Assembly (NCBI GenBank): GCA_026391215.1
Contig: JAPLDX010000056.1
Location: forward strand, 108,827 to 171,451
Length of the DNA: 62,625 bases
Origin: Bacteroidia bacterium
Lineage (GTDB): Bacteria; Bacteroidota; Bacteroidia; Bacteroidales; VadinHA17
Reading direction: 5' to 3'
The translations under genes were made by a program, and so were the position numbers. This document shows, piece after piece, positions 26,066 through 36,587 of this stretch. The notes beneath the pieces are model-generated. The model did not search any database, had not been told where the DNA came from, and saw nothing but the letters and a program-made list of their open reading frames with translations. The first letter of the stretch is position 1. Each line of letters starts with the position of its first letter.

Positions 26066-27718
26066 ATGAAGATAACAGTTGCACAGCTGAATTACCATAT
26101 CGGCAATTTTGACGGTAACAGGGATCTTATTTGCAGCGCCATACGTAAAGCAAAGAGTGAAGGATCCGAACTTATAGTTTTCTCGGAACTCTGCGTCCCC
26201 GGGTATCCTCCTCTCGATCTGCTTGACCGTCTTGATTTCATAGAAAAATGCAACCGGACTGTTGAAGAAATCTCAAATGAATGCAAAGGAATAGTGGCAA
26301 TAGTAGGATCGCCAACTGTCAATAAAAACCCTCAGGGGAAAAAACTTTTCAATTCAGCACTTGTACTGTCTGAAGGCAGGATAATCTTTTCTGCCAATAA
26401 AGCTCTCCTCCCCACTTATGATATCTTTGATGAATACAGGTATTTTGAACCAGGAAAAAGCTTTTCTATATTCCCTTTCAAGGGATTAAAGCTTGCCGTT
26501 ACAATTTGTGAGGATCTGTGGGATGAACAATCATTTGATAATGAATTTGAGAAGAAAAGGCTCTATACTTTATCCCCGATGGAAGAGCTGGTAAAATATG
26601 ATCCGGATATCATTATAAATATTTCAGCATCACCGTTCTCTTATTCAAAAATTGATTCAAAAGCTGACATTTTCAAAGCCAAAGCAGCAAAGTATGATAT
26701 CCCTGTAATCAATGTGAATCAGACAGGCGCAAATTCCGAGCTGATTTTTGATGGAGCCTCCATGATTGTCAGCAGCAAAGGTGAGATTATCAGAAGATTG
26801 CCCTTCTTTGAGGAATCTGTTGAAACAATTTCTTCAGAAGAAATATCTGACGCGGTCATTTCAGAAGGCAAGGGAAGCCCTGATCACATTGAACTGATCT
26901 ATAAAGCTCTTGTAACCGGGATCCGTGATTACTTTGCCAAAACAAATTTCAAATCTGCAATACTCGGCCTTTCAGGCGGTATAGATTCGTCATTATGTCT
27001 TTGTCTGGCAGCGGAGGCACTTGGAAATACGAATGTAAGAGCTTTACTGATGCCATCAAGATATTCATCGGAACACTCTGTTAAAGATGCTGTTGCACTT
27101 GCTGAAAACCTTGGAATACACTATGACATCATCAACATTGAAAAACCGTTCCGAGCATTTGAGGAAGATCTTGAACCCCTGTTCAAAGGGAGGCGGCCTG
27201 ATGTTACCGAAGAAAATATCCAGGCCAGGATCAGGGCTGTTCTGCTTATGGCAGTATCCAACAAATCAGGCAGCATTCTTCTGAATACTTCCAACAAGAG
27301 CGAAGCTGCAGTAGGCTATGGTACTCTGTACGGAGATATGGCAGGTGGATTGGCTGTGCTGGGCGATGTCTATAAAACAGATATATACCGCCTTGCAGAT
27401 TACGTGAACAGAGACCGGGAAATTATTCCGCTGAATACTATCAGGAAACCGCCTTCCGCTGAGCTGAGACCGGATCAGATTGATACGGATTCTCTCCCTG
27501 AATATAAGATACTGGACTCAATACTTTACCAGTATATTGAACTTCAGAAGCCTGCGGAAAGGATCTCAGGCGAAGGTATTGACGCGGCAGCAATTGAAAA
27601 GGTCATAAGGATGATAAACAGCAATGAATATAAAAGATACCAGGCCCCTCCAATTCTCAGAATATCATCAAAATCCTTCGGCCCCGGAAGGAGAATGCCA
27701 CTGGTAGCTAAGTACTGA
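26066..27718 (+). CDS. nadE: Glutamine-dependent NAD+ synthetase
   Basis: Converts nicotinate adenine dinucleotide to NAD+ using glutamine and ATP. The 550-residue protein has an N-terminal nitrilase-fold glutaminase with catalytic Glu41, Lys112 and Cys148 (AVTICEDLWD), and a C-terminal synthetase with the PP-loop SGGIDSS (303-309) and NTSNKSEAAVGYGT. Length fits the two-domain form. Its last 11 bases overlap the 3' end of the convergent murF-alr gene, leaving no intergenic terminator. Confidence 0.96.
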   Translation: MKITVAQLNYHIGNFDGNRDLICSAIRKAKSEGSELIVFSELCVPGYPPLDLLDRLDFIEKCNRTVEEISNECKGIVAIVGSPTVNKNPQGKKLFNSALVLSEGRIIFSANKALLPTYDIFDEYRYFEPGKSFSIFPFKGLKLAVTICEDLWDEQSFDNEFEKKRLYTLSPMEELVKYDPDIIINISASPFSYSKIDSKADIFKAKAAKYDIPVINVNQTGANSELIFDGASMIVSSKGEIIRRLPFFEESVETISSEEISDAVISEGKGSPDHIELIYKALVTGIRDYFAKTNFKSAILGLSGGIDSSLCLCLAAEALGNTNVRALLMPSRYSSEHSVKDAVALAENLGIHYDIINIEKPFRAFEEDLEPLFKGRRPDVTEENIQARIRAVLLMAVSNKSGSILLNTSNKSEAAVGYGTLYGDMAGGLAVLGDVYKTDIYRLADYVNRDREIIPLNTIRKPPSAELRPDQIDTDSLPEYKILDSILYQYIELQKPAERISGEGIDAAAIEKVIRMINSNEYKRYQAPPILRISSKSFGPGRRMPLVAKY

Positions 27719-30170
27719 AAAAAACTCTTTTTACCCTGCCGGGGATTGAGGTAAGTATCTCATAAGGGATGGTTCCGCATTTTTCGGACAGCTCGTCGAT
27801 CCTGATATTTTCACCGAAGATCTCAGCCTCATCGCCTTCTTCAGCTTTCAGACCGGTAATGTCAGCCATACACATATCCATGCATATATTTCCAATTATT
27901 GACACCCTGGTTTTTCTGATAAAAAGGGATCCGTTCCTGTTGCCGAGCCTTCTGTTAAGACCATCAGCATAGCCCACAGGAAAGATGGCAACAGTCCGTT
28001 CCATATCTGACACATCAGCACATCCATATCCGACAGGCTCTCCTGCCGGAATCTTCTTTATTTGAGAAATCCTTGTCTTAAAGCGTCCTGCCGGCTTCAG
28101 GTTCAGTCCTTCAAAGCTGCCGACACCATAAATGCCTATGCCCGGCCGTACCATATCAAACTGGTATTTAGGAAAACGCACGATACCCGAGGAATTGCAG
28201 ATATGTTTGAGGAACTGGTATCCTGTCGCTGTCCTGATTTTTTCAGCAGCTTCAATGAATATTTCTGCCTGGCGATTAGTGAAGCTGTCAAACCGGGGAT
28301 CGTCGCTCGCGGCAAAATGAGAAAAAACCGATACTATTTTCAGGGATTCAAGAGATCTGATAAGTAATGCCAGCTCCTCAATATCATCAGGCAGGAAGCC
28401 AAGCCTGTGCATCCCGCTGTCGATCTTGATATGGACAGGGTAATGAATCAGTCCGTGTTTAGAGGCAACCTCCGAAAATTTCTTAAGAGATTCGAAGTTG
28501 TATATCTCAGGTTCCAGATCATACCTGATCATTAGTTCTGCCGATGAGCTTTCAGGATTCATTACCATAACAGGCAGAGTAACTCCTGCATTTCTCAGTT
28601 CAACTCCTTCATCGGCATAAGCAACACCGAGATAACTTACACGTTGGAACTCAAGTAATCCTGCAATCTCAGCAGGACCTGCCCCGTATGCAAAAGCCTT
28701 TACCATCGCCATAATGCGCGTTCCGGGATCAAGGTATTGCCTGAATTCGTTGAGGTTATGCACTATAGCATCCAAATTCACCTCAAGAACAGTCTGATGT
28801 ACCTGCTGTTCAAGGAGTTTCCCTATTCTTTCGAACTCAAATTTTCGGGCTCCTTTCAGAAGAATTATCTCGCTATGGAACTGATCAGGATTAAAGCGAT
28901 GTACAAATTCATCAGTGGAATAATAGAATACTGCATCTTGTGCAAAAAACGAGCTGTTCCTTGCAAGCGCAGGGCCGATTCCTATGAATTTGTATAGCCC
29001 GTTTTTCTTTACCAGATCCGCCACCCCGCTGTACAACTCCTTTTCGTCCCTTCCGCTTTGAACAAAATCTGAGAGAATAAGTGTGGCTTTCCTGTTATTC
29101 TGCCCCTTCAGGTATTCAATAGCCATTCCAAGAGAGCCAGGATCCGAATTATAATAATCTTCAACAAGCTGGCTGTTGTTGATGCCTGCTTTAATTTCCA
29201 TCCTCATGGCTACTGATAACAGGTTGCCCATTCCTTTTTTGATAATCTCCGGATCTTTCCCCATCGACAGACATACTGCTGCGACAGTAATTGCATTTTC
29301 CGTTGAAGCCCGGTCATTGAATGGAATAACGAAATCATATGTTTTCCCCTGGTAACTAGTTTCAAGTTTTGTCCCACTTCCGGGCAATGAACTCTTTTTT
29401 ACAAAGATTGATGCATGTGCATTTTCACATGACCAATCTATGAGTTTCTTCCCCTTTAGTGACCGGTCATTCATTACCAGCTTGTGAATAATTTTTTGGT
29501 CACTGCAATAAATTATCATTGAGGCATTTGCAAAAAGCTTAAGCTTCTCCCCTGCTTTTGCGGTGATATCAGGGAAGCTCTCACTATGGGCATCACCTAT
29601 ATTTGTAATCACCCCTATCTCAGGATCAATAATTTTCCGGAGGTTTTCCATTTCACCGGGCTGTGATATTCCGGCTTCAAATATTCCGATGGTATACCTG
29701 TCATCCAGTTTCAGTATCGACAACGGCACTCCGATTTGGGAATTATAGCTTTTTGGACTTCTAATAACCGCTGCTGAAAGCCCAAGTATATCTGCAAGCC
29801 ATTCCTTTACTATAGTTTTCCCTGTACTGCCGGTAACTGCGATTACAGTGGACTTAAATAATTTTCGGTGATAAGCTGCAAGAAGCTGAAGTGCAGTAAC
29901 TGTATTTTCCGTCTGAATGAAAGCTGCATCAAGATAAATGCTCATATCTCCCGGCACTCTCTCAACAACAAATACCCTGATCCCTTTTTTATAAAGCGAA
30001 TCAATAAATAAATGCCCGTCATGGTTCTTACCATGTAGTGCAAAGAATGCAAGTCCTTCTGCAACGCTGAACCGGCGGCTGTCAGTAAGAATATCCGAAA
30101 CTTCCAGACCAGGATTTATAGTTAGGGTTCCGTTGACTATCCGGGCAATATCTGAAGCAGTATATCTCAT
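27708..30170 (-). CDS. murF-alr: Bifunctional MurF ligase / alanine racemase
   Basis: An 820-residue fusion. Residues 1 to about 440 are UDP-MurNAc-tripeptide:D-Ala-D-Ala ligase, with the ATP loop VTGSTGKT (112-119) and [10 protein letters not shown]. Residues about 455-820 are a PLP-dependent alanine racemase, with the PLP lysine in [24 protein letters not shown] and [13 protein letters not shown]. One chain thus makes D-Ala and adds D-Ala-D-Ala to the peptidoglycan precursor; Ddl, encoded at 51.4 kb, makes the dipeptide between the two steps. The fusion is known in Bacteroidota. Its start overlaps the tdk stop (ATGA). Confidence 0.95.
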   Translation of the reverse strand: MRYTASDIARIVNGTLTINPGLEVSDILTDSRRFSVAEGLAFFALHGKNHDGHLFIDSLYKKGIRVFVVERVPGDMSIYLDAAFIQTENTVTALQLLAAYHRKLFKSTVIAVTGSTGKTIVKEWLADILGLSAAVIRSPKSYNSQIGVPLSILKLDDRYTIGIFEAGISQPGEMENLRKIIDPEIGVITNIGDAHSESFPDITAKAGEKLKLFANASMIIYCSDQKIIHKLVMNDRSLKGKKLIDWSCENAHASIFVKKSSLPGSGTKLETSYQGKTYDFVIPFNDRASTENAITVAAVCLSMGKDPEIIKKGMGNLLSVAMRMEIKAGINNSQLVEDYYNSDPGSLGMAIEYLKGQNNRKATLILSDFVQSGRDEKELYSGVADLVKKNGLYKFIGIGPALARNSSFFAQDAVFYYSTDEFVHRFNPDQFHSEIILLKGARKFEFERIGKLLEQQVHQTVLEVNLDAIVHNLNEFRQYLDPGTRIMAMVKAFAYGAGPAEIAGLLEFQRVSYLGVAYADEGVELRNAGVTLPVMVMNPESSSAELMIRYDLEPEIYNFESLKKFSEVASKHGLIHYPVHIKIDSGMHRLGFLPDDIEELALLIRSLESLKIVSVFSHFAASDDPRFDSFTNRQAEIFIEAAEKIRTATGYQFLKHICNSSGIVRFPKYQFDMVRPGIGIYGVGSFEGLNLKPAGRFKTRISQIKKIPAGEPVGYGCADVSDMERTVAIFPVGYADGLNRRLGNRNGSLFIRKTRVSIIGNICMDMCMADITGLKAEEGDEAEIFGENIRIDELSEKCGTIPYEILTSIPGRVKRVFFST

Positions 30171-30754
30171 TTGTCTTTTCCTATAGATTTATTATAACAA
30201 GTTCTGCAGAGCGGTTCATACTTATCCTTTTCACCCAGTACTACAACCTGTTCCTCTGCCGATTTTCTGAATGAATACTGGGCAAGGTTGCCGCATCTCA
30301 TGCATATTGCATGAACTTTGGTGACAAATTCGGCAATAGCAAGAAGACCAGGCATCGGGCCAAAGGGATTCCCCAGAAAATCCATATCAAGTCCTGCGAT
30401 TACTATCCTTATACCGTTATCAGCCAGCTTATTACAGACATCGATTATCGTATTGTCAAAAAACTGTGCTTCGTCAATGCCTACCACATCCACATCTCCG
30501 GCCAGCAATAAAATTGCAGAGGCATTGTCTACAGGAGTGGACAATATTGATTTTTCGTCGTGAGAAACTACCCTTGATTCAGAATATCGATTATCAAGAG
30601 ACGGTTTGAATATCTCAACTTTCAGACTGGCAAACTGGGCTCTGCGCAATCTGCGTATGAGCTCTTCTGTCTTACCGGAGAACATTGAACCGGTAATAAC
30701 TTCTATTGATCCCCTTTTACCGGTCGCTCTGACTGAATTCTCAAGAAAATCCAT
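30167..30754 (-). CDS. tdk: Thymidine kinase
   Basis: Type II thymidine kinase, salvaging thymidine to dTMP. In its 195 residues it has the P-loop GSMFSGKT (22-29), the Walker-B/lasso region [11 protein letters not shown], and a structural zinc site formed by CMRCGN and CRTCY. The C terminus is short. It overlaps murF-alr by four bases (ATGA), so the two are translationally coupled. It is divergent from the 199-residue gene at 30873. Confidence 0.95.
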   Translation of the reverse strand: MDFLENSVRATGKRGSIEVITGSMFSGKTEELIRRLRRAQFASLKVEIFKPSLDNRYSESRVVSHDEKSILSTPVDNASAILLLAGDVDVVGIDEAQFFDNTIIDVCNKLADNGIRIVIAGLDMDFLGNPFGPMPGLLAIAEFVTKVHAICMRCGNLAQYSFRKSAEEQVVVLGEKDKYEPLCRTCYNKSIGKDK

Positions 30755-30823
30755 TTTTAATTAATCTCTGCTGTTATGTACCATTTTGTAATTATATCCC
30801 GTTTCGACTTGTGGAATATTACT

Positions 30824-30831
30824 TACTTTTG
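30824..30831 (+). promoter_or_regulatory. -7 box TACTTTTG upstream of the rsmI operon
   Basis: Matches TAnnTTTG, 41 bases before the start of the 199-residue gene. A TTTC at 30802-30805 lies at about the -33 position (spacing about 18-19). Confidence 0.45.
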
Positions 30832-30872
30832 CAAAATAAGAAAATTGGTTTGTTTTATTAACATTAAAAGAT

Positions 30873-31472
30873 ATGGATTTCAACGCAACCGTTGATTTAA
30901 TTCTAAAAGACCTTAATGAAGCACGGGAAATTATTGATGATCTTAAAAATTATCCGGGTGTGCCAGAGCTGCAGGTCGAACTGGCAAAATCAAAATGCAA
31001 GAGTGCAGGGGATGTGATCGCTCTTCTCAAGAAACGTAAGCCATATGAGGAGGTTAGCTCGAAACCTGAGACTCCACGGACAGCTCCTGTCATTGAAGAG
31101 AAAGTGTCCGACAACATCCCGGATAAACCTGCCGGGTCTGCCATTCTTGCTGACACATTCGGCCTTACTGACGGAATAAATGAGAAGATGGGAAGCATGA
31201 GAGCCGATGATAATGTTTCTGAAATCATGAAGGCAAAACCTTTAAGTAATCTCGCTGATGCAATAGGTGTAAATGATAAGTTCCTTTTCATCAGGGAACT
31301 GTTTAAAGGGAGTCCGGAATCATATAATCAGGCTATTGCCAATCTCGATAGGGCTGTGAGTTTTACTGAAGCGAGGGAAGTCCTGAGGAGACTTACCGGT
31401 GATAAAAAGGAAACTGAAGTTGCAAAACAGCTTCTTGAAATGGTAAAGCGCAAATTCCCCTTTGATGAGTAA
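30873..31472 (+). CDS. Hypothetical protein upstream of rsmI, 199 aa
   Basis: No named family recognised with confidence. The soluble protein has a helical N-terminal part (DLNEAREIIDDL, ELAKSKCKSAGDVIALLKKR) and a Pro/Glu/Lys-rich flexible middle (about 65-95). The C-terminal helical domain (about 120-199) contains LADAIGVNDKFLFIRELF and EAREVLRRLTGDKKETE. The C-terminal part looks like a conserved Bacteroidota domain, but I cannot name it. It overlaps rsmI by 8 bases, so expression is probably coupled to that gene. Confidence 0.75.
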   Translation: MDFNATVDLILKDLNEAREIIDDLKNYPGVPELQVELAKSKCKSAGDVIALLKKRKPYEEVSSKPETPRTAPVIEEKVSDNIPDKPAGSAILADTFGLTDGINEKMGSMRADDNVSEIMKAKPLSNLADAIGVNDKFLFIRELFKGSPESYNQAIANLDRAVSFTEAREVLRRLTGDKKETEVAKQLLEMVKRKFPFDE

Positions 31473-32139
31473 GCTGATCCTTGTCCCAACTCCAATCGGC
31501 AATCTCAAGGATATCACTTACCGGGCTGTAGAAACACTTGAAAATGCTGATCTTATCCTTGCTGAAGATACACGTCATGCTTCAAAGCTGCTTAACCACT
31601 ATAACATACGATCTGCGTTGCAGTCACACCATATGTTCAATGAGCATAAGAGTGTGGAATCCATCTGTTCCAGGATCCTTTCAGGAACAACAATTGCCCT
31701 GATAACTGATGCCGGCACTCCCGGTATTTCTGATCCGGGATTCCTGCTGGTAAGATCATGTCTTGAAAAAGGTATCCCCGTTGAAACCCTTCCGGGTCCT
31801 ACTGCCCTGATACCGGCAATTGTGAATTCCGGACTGCCCTGTGACAGGTTCTGCTTTGAAGGATTTCTCCCTGCGAAAAAGGGAAGGAATAAAAGGCTTA
31901 CAGGGCTTGAGGAAGAGACAAGGACAATGGTATTTTATGAATCCCCGTACCGGCTAGTAAAAACTCTTGATGAGATGGCTCAGCATTTCAGAAGTGACAG
32001 GGAAGCATGTGTCTCAAGAGAGATCAGTAAAATATATGAAGAGAATTTGAGAGGCACATTGTCTTATCTTTCAGATCATTACAAGACTAAACCGCCAAAA
32101 GGTGAAATAGTGATTGTAGTGGCAGGAAAGAAAGATTAA
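31465..32139 (+). CDS. rsmI: 16S rRNA (cytidine1402-2'-O)-methyltransferase RsmI
   Basis: SAM-dependent ribose methylation of C1402 in the 30S decoding centre. The 224-residue protein begins MSKLILVPTPIGNLKDIT and continues with ADLILAEDTRHASKLL, both RsmI signatures. The tetrapyrrole-methylase motifs TDAGTPGISDPG and LPGPTALIPA are present, and it ends GEIVIVVAG. The ATG at 31465 is chosen over the TTG just before it. The usual C-terminal extension of longer RsmI proteins is absent, giving the short form. Confidence 0.94.
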   Translation: MSKLILVPTPIGNLKDITYRAVETLENADLILAEDTRHASKLLNHYNIRSALQSHHMFNEHKSVESICSRILSGTTIALITDAGTPGISDPGFLLVRSCLEKGIPVETLPGPTALIPAIVNSGLPCDRFCFEGFLPAKKGRNKRLTGLEEETRTMVFYESPYRLVKTLDEMAQHFRSDREACVSREISKIYEENLRGTLSYLSDHYKTKPPKGEIVIVVAGKKD

Positions 32140-32151
32140 TCCGACCCTGAG

Positions 32152-34845
32152 ATGAAACGAATTGTACTGCTATTTACTATTTCACTGGTTGCAACATTCC
32201 TTTCGCATGCCCAGGTACTTAAAGGGAGGATCACCAATGAATCGGGTGAAGCAATACAATATGCAACAGTATATATACAGGAGCTTAAGCAGGGAACGAC
32301 GGCCAATACAAAAGGTGATTATGAGATAAAGCTGCCGGCCGGCAAATACATGGTGACATACCAGAGCCTTGGATATTCTCCTGTTTTCTATGATATTACA
32401 ATTCCAAGTCAGACAATAACCAGAAATGTAACCCTGCCTCTCCAGTACTATGAAATCCCGGAAGTAAGGATTACAGCTTCCGGGGAAGATCCTGCATACG
32501 GAATTATGAGAAAAGCCATCGGCATGGCTCCCTATTACCTGAATAACATTAGTTACTATAAAGCAGATGTCTACCTTAAAGGGAACCTTATTTTCAATAA
32601 GATACCGAAGATAATGCAGAAGGCGATGAAAATGGAATCTTCTGACGAAGATGGATCAACAACCAGTACCAGGATCAAAGAGGGTGACGTATTTATAATG
32701 GAATCATATAATGAGATTGAATTCACTGCTCCCGATAAATATGTGCAGAAGGTAATTTCTATAAACAGTACTTTCCCCGACGAGGGTAATGATATATCGC
32801 CAATGGATATTATCAATGCCAGCTTTTATCAGCCGTTCATTGCAGATTTAGCTATTTCCCCGCTTTCTCCACAGGCTTTTTCGCATTATAAATTCAAATA
32901 CCTGGGAGCAACGCCTCAGGGAAATAACATAATAAATAAAATACAGGTCATCCCAAAAATAAAAAGCCAGCAGCTCTTTGAAGGTACGATTTATATCATA
33001 GAAGATCTCTGGTGTCTTTACAGTGTTGATCTCACAAATGAAAACATAGCCGGAACCATTAATGTCCAGCAATTATATATTCCCGTACAGGATGATATAT
33101 GGATGCCTGTAAGTCATAAATTTAAAGTCAATCTTGAAATTGTTGGTATCAGGGCAGATGCAGGTTACGGCAGTTCAGTCAAGTATACCGAAGTCAGGCT
33201 AAATACTTCACTGAGAAAGCCGGAATCGATAGATGTAGACTATTTCGGGAAACAGGTCTCTCCTCAACCCGTACAGGATTTGCCTGTTAACAAAAACCAG
33301 GAAAAGATCGGGGAGATCCTGGAAAAGGGTGAACTGACAAACCGTGATATGGTAAAGCTTACCCGACTGATGGAAGAAGAATCTGAAAATGCTCTGCCCG
33401 ACAGTATCAGGAACAGTCTGGAGATCAAGGACAATACAATTACCACTGTTGAAAAGGATGCAAATAAGAAAGACAGCACCTATTGGGCAGAGATAAGGCC
33501 TATCCCCCTCTCCGAAATCGAAATTAAAAGCATCAGGGTACGTGACAGTATAAAACTGGAATCATCCCTTCAGGAGTTGAAAACCGACACTCTGGTTGCA
33601 GGTGAAGAAAAGAAGAAAAGCAAATTCATTAGTACACTTAATGATATCGGATTCGGACATAGATGGTCCGATACAACAGGATTCAGCTTTACATTTGGAG
33701 GGCTGCTCGACCTTGAAAATATGAGTTTCAATACTGTCGATGGCTTTATTTACGGCATTGATTTCCGACTCTCAAAGAGCTGGAAGAATAAAACTTCGCT
33801 TTCACTCTACCCAAATTTTTGGTATGCTTTCAATCGCGAGAGCCTCATGTGGAGATTAAACGGAAATTATACTTATGACAGGAGCAGGCAGAAACAGTTT
33901 TTCTTCAGGGCAGGAATGGCAAGCAGGGATATTGGCACAGGGGGAAGCATAAATACTTTAGTAAATTCTGTTTCGTCATTGTTTTTTGAAGAAAACTACC
34001 TTAAACTTTTCGAAAATGATTATGTTGCTGTCGGCCACAGGAGCAGGATCTCAACCGGAATAAATCTTGAAATGACTGCCGAATATGACAAAAGAACGGC
34101 GCTTGACAATTCAACCTCATTCTCATTCATCAAATCATCGCATGGATATTCAGATAATGTTCCTGATAATTATTACCTGTCGGATGAAGCAGATTCAACA
34201 TATGCATTGCGCGACCAGAAGCATTTTGAATTTGTAACAAATATTACATTTACTCCCAGGCAGAAATACAGAATTATTGATAGTACAAAAGTCCCATGGG
34301 GTTCTGACTGGCCGACTTTTGTCCTTACATGGAAGCATGGAATAAATGAATTCCCTGAATTATTAAACAGCTACAAGCACTTTGATATGATCAGGTTAGA
34401 GGCATCCAAACATCATGATCTGGGGGCATTCAGCGAATTCACATGGAGAGTCAGGGCAGGTGGATTCCTGAATAAGAAGAACCTGACCTTTTATGATTTT
34501 TTCCATTATAATGCCCAGCCCCTGCCCGTTCTTCTGGACAATTACGAGGATGCATTCAGGCTTCCTGCATATTATTCCCTGAGCTCTCCTGATTTTTACG
34601 GTGAAGCCCATATCAAATACACAACACCATACCTGCTGCTAAAATACCTCCCCGGCCTGAGCAAAACACTGATGCGCGAAAATCTGAGTGTTTCATGGCT
34701 CGGTTCAAAATTCCACCACAGCTATACCGAAATAGGTTATAGTATAAGTGAACTGCTCCTCCTGGGCGAACTTGGTGTTTATGCCGGATTTGAAAACCTA
34801 AAGTACAAAAGCATCGGAGTCAGGCTCGTACTGAGGCTGAATTAA
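32152..34845 (+). CDS. DUF5686/carboxypeptidase-regulatory-like outer-membrane protein
   Basis: An 897-residue exported protein (signal MKRIVLLFTISLVATFLSHAQ). Residues about 21-110 form a CarboxypepD_reg-like Ig domain (VLKGRITNESGEAIQYATV). The rest matches the DUF5686 family: a periplasmic region with a charged stretch near 380-480, then a barrel-like C-terminal half ending KSIGVRLVLRLN. The domain plan is like that of TonB-dependent receptors, but I see no plug domain. Function is unknown. It starts 12 bases after rsmI and converges on dnaB. Confidence 0.85.
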   Translation: MKRIVLLFTISLVATFLSHAQVLKGRITNESGEAIQYATVYIQELKQGTTANTKGDYEIKLPAGKYMVTYQSLGYSPVFYDITIPSQTITRNVTLPLQYYEIPEVRITASGEDPAYGIMRKAIGMAPYYLNNISYYKADVYLKGNLIFNKIPKIMQKAMKMESSDEDGSTTSTRIKEGDVFIMESYNEIEFTAPDKYVQKVISINSTFPDEGNDISPMDIINASFYQPFIADLAISPLSPQAFSHYKFKYLGATPQGNNIINKIQVIPKIKSQQLFEGTIYIIEDLWCLYSVDLTNENIAGTINVQQLYIPVQDDIWMPVSHKFKVNLEIVGIRADAGYGSSVKYTEVRLNTSLRKPESIDVDYFGKQVSPQPVQDLPVNKNQEKIGEILEKGELTNRDMVKLTRLMEEESENALPDSIRNSLEIKDNTITTVEKDANKKDSTYWAEIRPIPLSEIEIKSIRVRDSIKLESSLQELKTDTLVAGEEKKKSKFISTLNDIGFGHRWSDTTGFSFTFGGLLDLENMSFNTVDGFIYGIDFRLSKSWKNKTSLSLYPNFWYAFNRESLMWRLNGNYTYDRSRQKQFFFRAGMASRDIGTGGSINTLVNSVSSLFFEENYLKLFENDYVAVGHRSRISTGINLEMTAEYDKRTALDNSTSFSFIKSSHGYSDNVPDNYYLSDEADSTYALRDQKHFEFVTNITFTPRQKYRIIDSTKVPWGSDWPTFVLTWKHGINEFPELLNSYKHFDMIRLEASKHHDLGAFSEFTWRVRAGGFLNKKNLTFYDFFHYNAQPLPVLLDNYEDAFRLPAYYSLSSPDFYGEAHIKYTTPYLLLKYLPGLSKTLMRENLSVSWLGSKFHHSYTEIGYSISELLLLGELGVYAGFENLKYKSIGVRLVLRLN

Positions 34846-34859
34846 GGTTCCTCTTCAGA

Positions 34860-36380
34860 TCATGCAAAGGGAGGCTCTTCGTGATTGTCAAATTCATTAT
34901 CGAATTTCCCGCTCACGTTCCGGAGATTATCATGATTCATCTTAGAACCAAGTATTATGCTTTGAGTTCCTCCTGGTTCAGGGCTGGCGTCCATGTCAAA
35001 CTCATCAATATCGACAAACTGAGCCTTCTCCTCCCGGAATCTGAGTTTTACATCGTCGACAGGACCGTTACGGTTTTTCGCGAGGATGATTTCAGCAATA
35101 CCCTTTGTTGATGATCCGTCGTCAAAAGCCGGTATACCGAATTTTTCCTGGCGGTGAATAAATACGACCATATCTGCGTCCTGCTCAATAGCGCCTGATT
35201 CGCGAAGGTCAGAAAGAAGAGGACGCTTGGTACCGCCTCTCATTTCCACGGACCTGTTTAGCTGGGAAAGTGCAATTATAGGCACATTAAGCTCCTTGGC
35301 AATACTCTTCAGCGACCGGGATATGTTGCTCACTTCCTGTTCCCGGCTTCCGGCATTCTCAGGACCAGTCATCAGCTGAAGATAGTCCACAATAACAAGA
35401 TCCAGCTTATGTTGAGCCATCAGGCGGCGGCATTTTGCCCTGAGCTCAAAAATTGATATTGCCGGAGTATCATCAATAAATATCGGAGCCTGAACAAGTT
35501 TTTTGATCCTGGTATCAAGCTGTTTCCATTCTTCTTCTGAAAGCCGTCCATTCCTGATCTTATCTCCAGGGATATCGGTTTCTGCAATTATGAGCCTGTT
35601 AACCAGCTGTATAGATGACATTTCACAGGAAAATATTGCGACTTTTTTACCATGATCAATTGACATGTTCCGGGCCATTGAAAGTGCAAGGGCTGTTTTT
35701 CCCATTGACGGACGTGCAGCAATGATTATCAGTTCTGATTTCTGCCATCCTGATGTCAGCCTGTCAAGCCTGGTAAATCCTGAAGGTATTCCTACCAGCG
35801 CATCTTCTCTTTTTCCTGCCTCCTCAATCTCCTTAATTGCTTCCTTGATAACCATATTGATCGGAGAGACTTCTCTCTTGATGTTGCCCTCTGCAATCTG
35901 GAACAATGCGTTTTCAGAGAAATCCAGCAGATCAGTAACATCAATTGAGTCATCAAACGACCTGGTTTGAATCTCAGATGATACCCTTATCAGCTCACGC
36001 TGAATATATTTCTGCGCCACAATCCTGGCATGATAATCAACATTCGCTGCCGAAACAACCTTTGAAGTAAGCTGCGTAAGATAAACCGGGCCGCCTACAC
36101 TTTCAAGCTCATGATGATTGCTTAATTCTTCGGTGACAGTATAAAGATCGACAGGATATTCCCTCAATGACAGATCTGAGATCGCCTTGAATATTTTCCT
36201 ATGGGCATCCTTATAAAAACTTTCAGGCTTCAATATATCCAGTATGGTGATCACTGCTTCTTTTTCAAGCATTATCGCCCCCAGTACAGCCTCTTCCATA
36301 TCTATAGCTTGTGGCGGGACCTTTCCGAAATCCGGTAATTGTGTTACGGTCATCCTGCTACCCGTTGTTTGTTTTGCCAT
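34860..36380 (-). CDS. dnaB: Replicative DNA helicase DnaB
   Basis: Hexameric 5'-3' helicase of the replication fork. The 506-residue protein has the N-terminal DnaB domain (PPQAIDMEEAVLGAIML). The RecA-like core follows with Walker A ARPSMGKTALAL (about residue 222), Walker B DLVIVDYLQLM, and the motif 4 region SQLNRSVEMRGGTKRP. The C-terminal tail after VDIDEFD is acidic and Asn-rich, as in other Bacteroidota. No intein interrupts it. It is divergent from ispE. Confidence 0.96.
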   Translation of the reverse strand: MAKQTTGSRMTVTQLPDFGKVPPQAIDMEEAVLGAIMLEKEAVITILDILKPESFYKDAHRKIFKAISDLSLREYPVDLYTVTEELSNHHELESVGGPVYLTQLTSKVVSAANVDYHARIVAQKYIQRELIRVSSEIQTRSFDDSIDVTDLLDFSENALFQIAEGNIKREVSPINMVIKEAIKEIEEAGKREDALVGIPSGFTRLDRLTSGWQKSELIIIAARPSMGKTALALSMARNMSIDHGKKVAIFSCEMSSIQLVNRLIIAETDIPGDKIRNGRLSEEEWKQLDTRIKKLVQAPIFIDDTPAISIFELRAKCRRLMAQHKLDLVIVDYLQLMTGPENAGSREQEVSNISRSLKSIAKELNVPIIALSQLNRSVEMRGGTKRPLLSDLRESGAIEQDADMVVFIHRQEKFGIPAFDDGSSTKGIAEIILAKNRNGPVDDVKLRFREEKAQFVDIDEFDMDASPEPGGTQSIILGSKMNHDNLRNVSGKFDNEFDNHEEPPFA

Positions 36381-36441
36381 TTGTTATATTACTGATTTAT
36401 TGATATTTAAGAGGGGACGAACGTTTTTTCCCCGGCAGTTT

Positions 36442-36449
36442 CAAAGGTA
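36442..36449 (-). promoter_or_regulatory. -7 box TACCTTTG upstream of dnaB
   Basis: The minus strand reads TACCTTTG, matching TAnnTTTG, 61 bases before the dnaB start codon. Confidence 0.4.
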
Positions 36450-36587
36450 TGAATAAGCCGATTTAATAATAGCAGCAAACAGCGTTTATTACAAACAACC
36501 AGTGTTAAGAACTTGTTGAAAAGCTAAAAGAGATCAGTATTACCCAAATTTCAAATCTAATGGTATTTTTACATCAAATGCCGGAAT

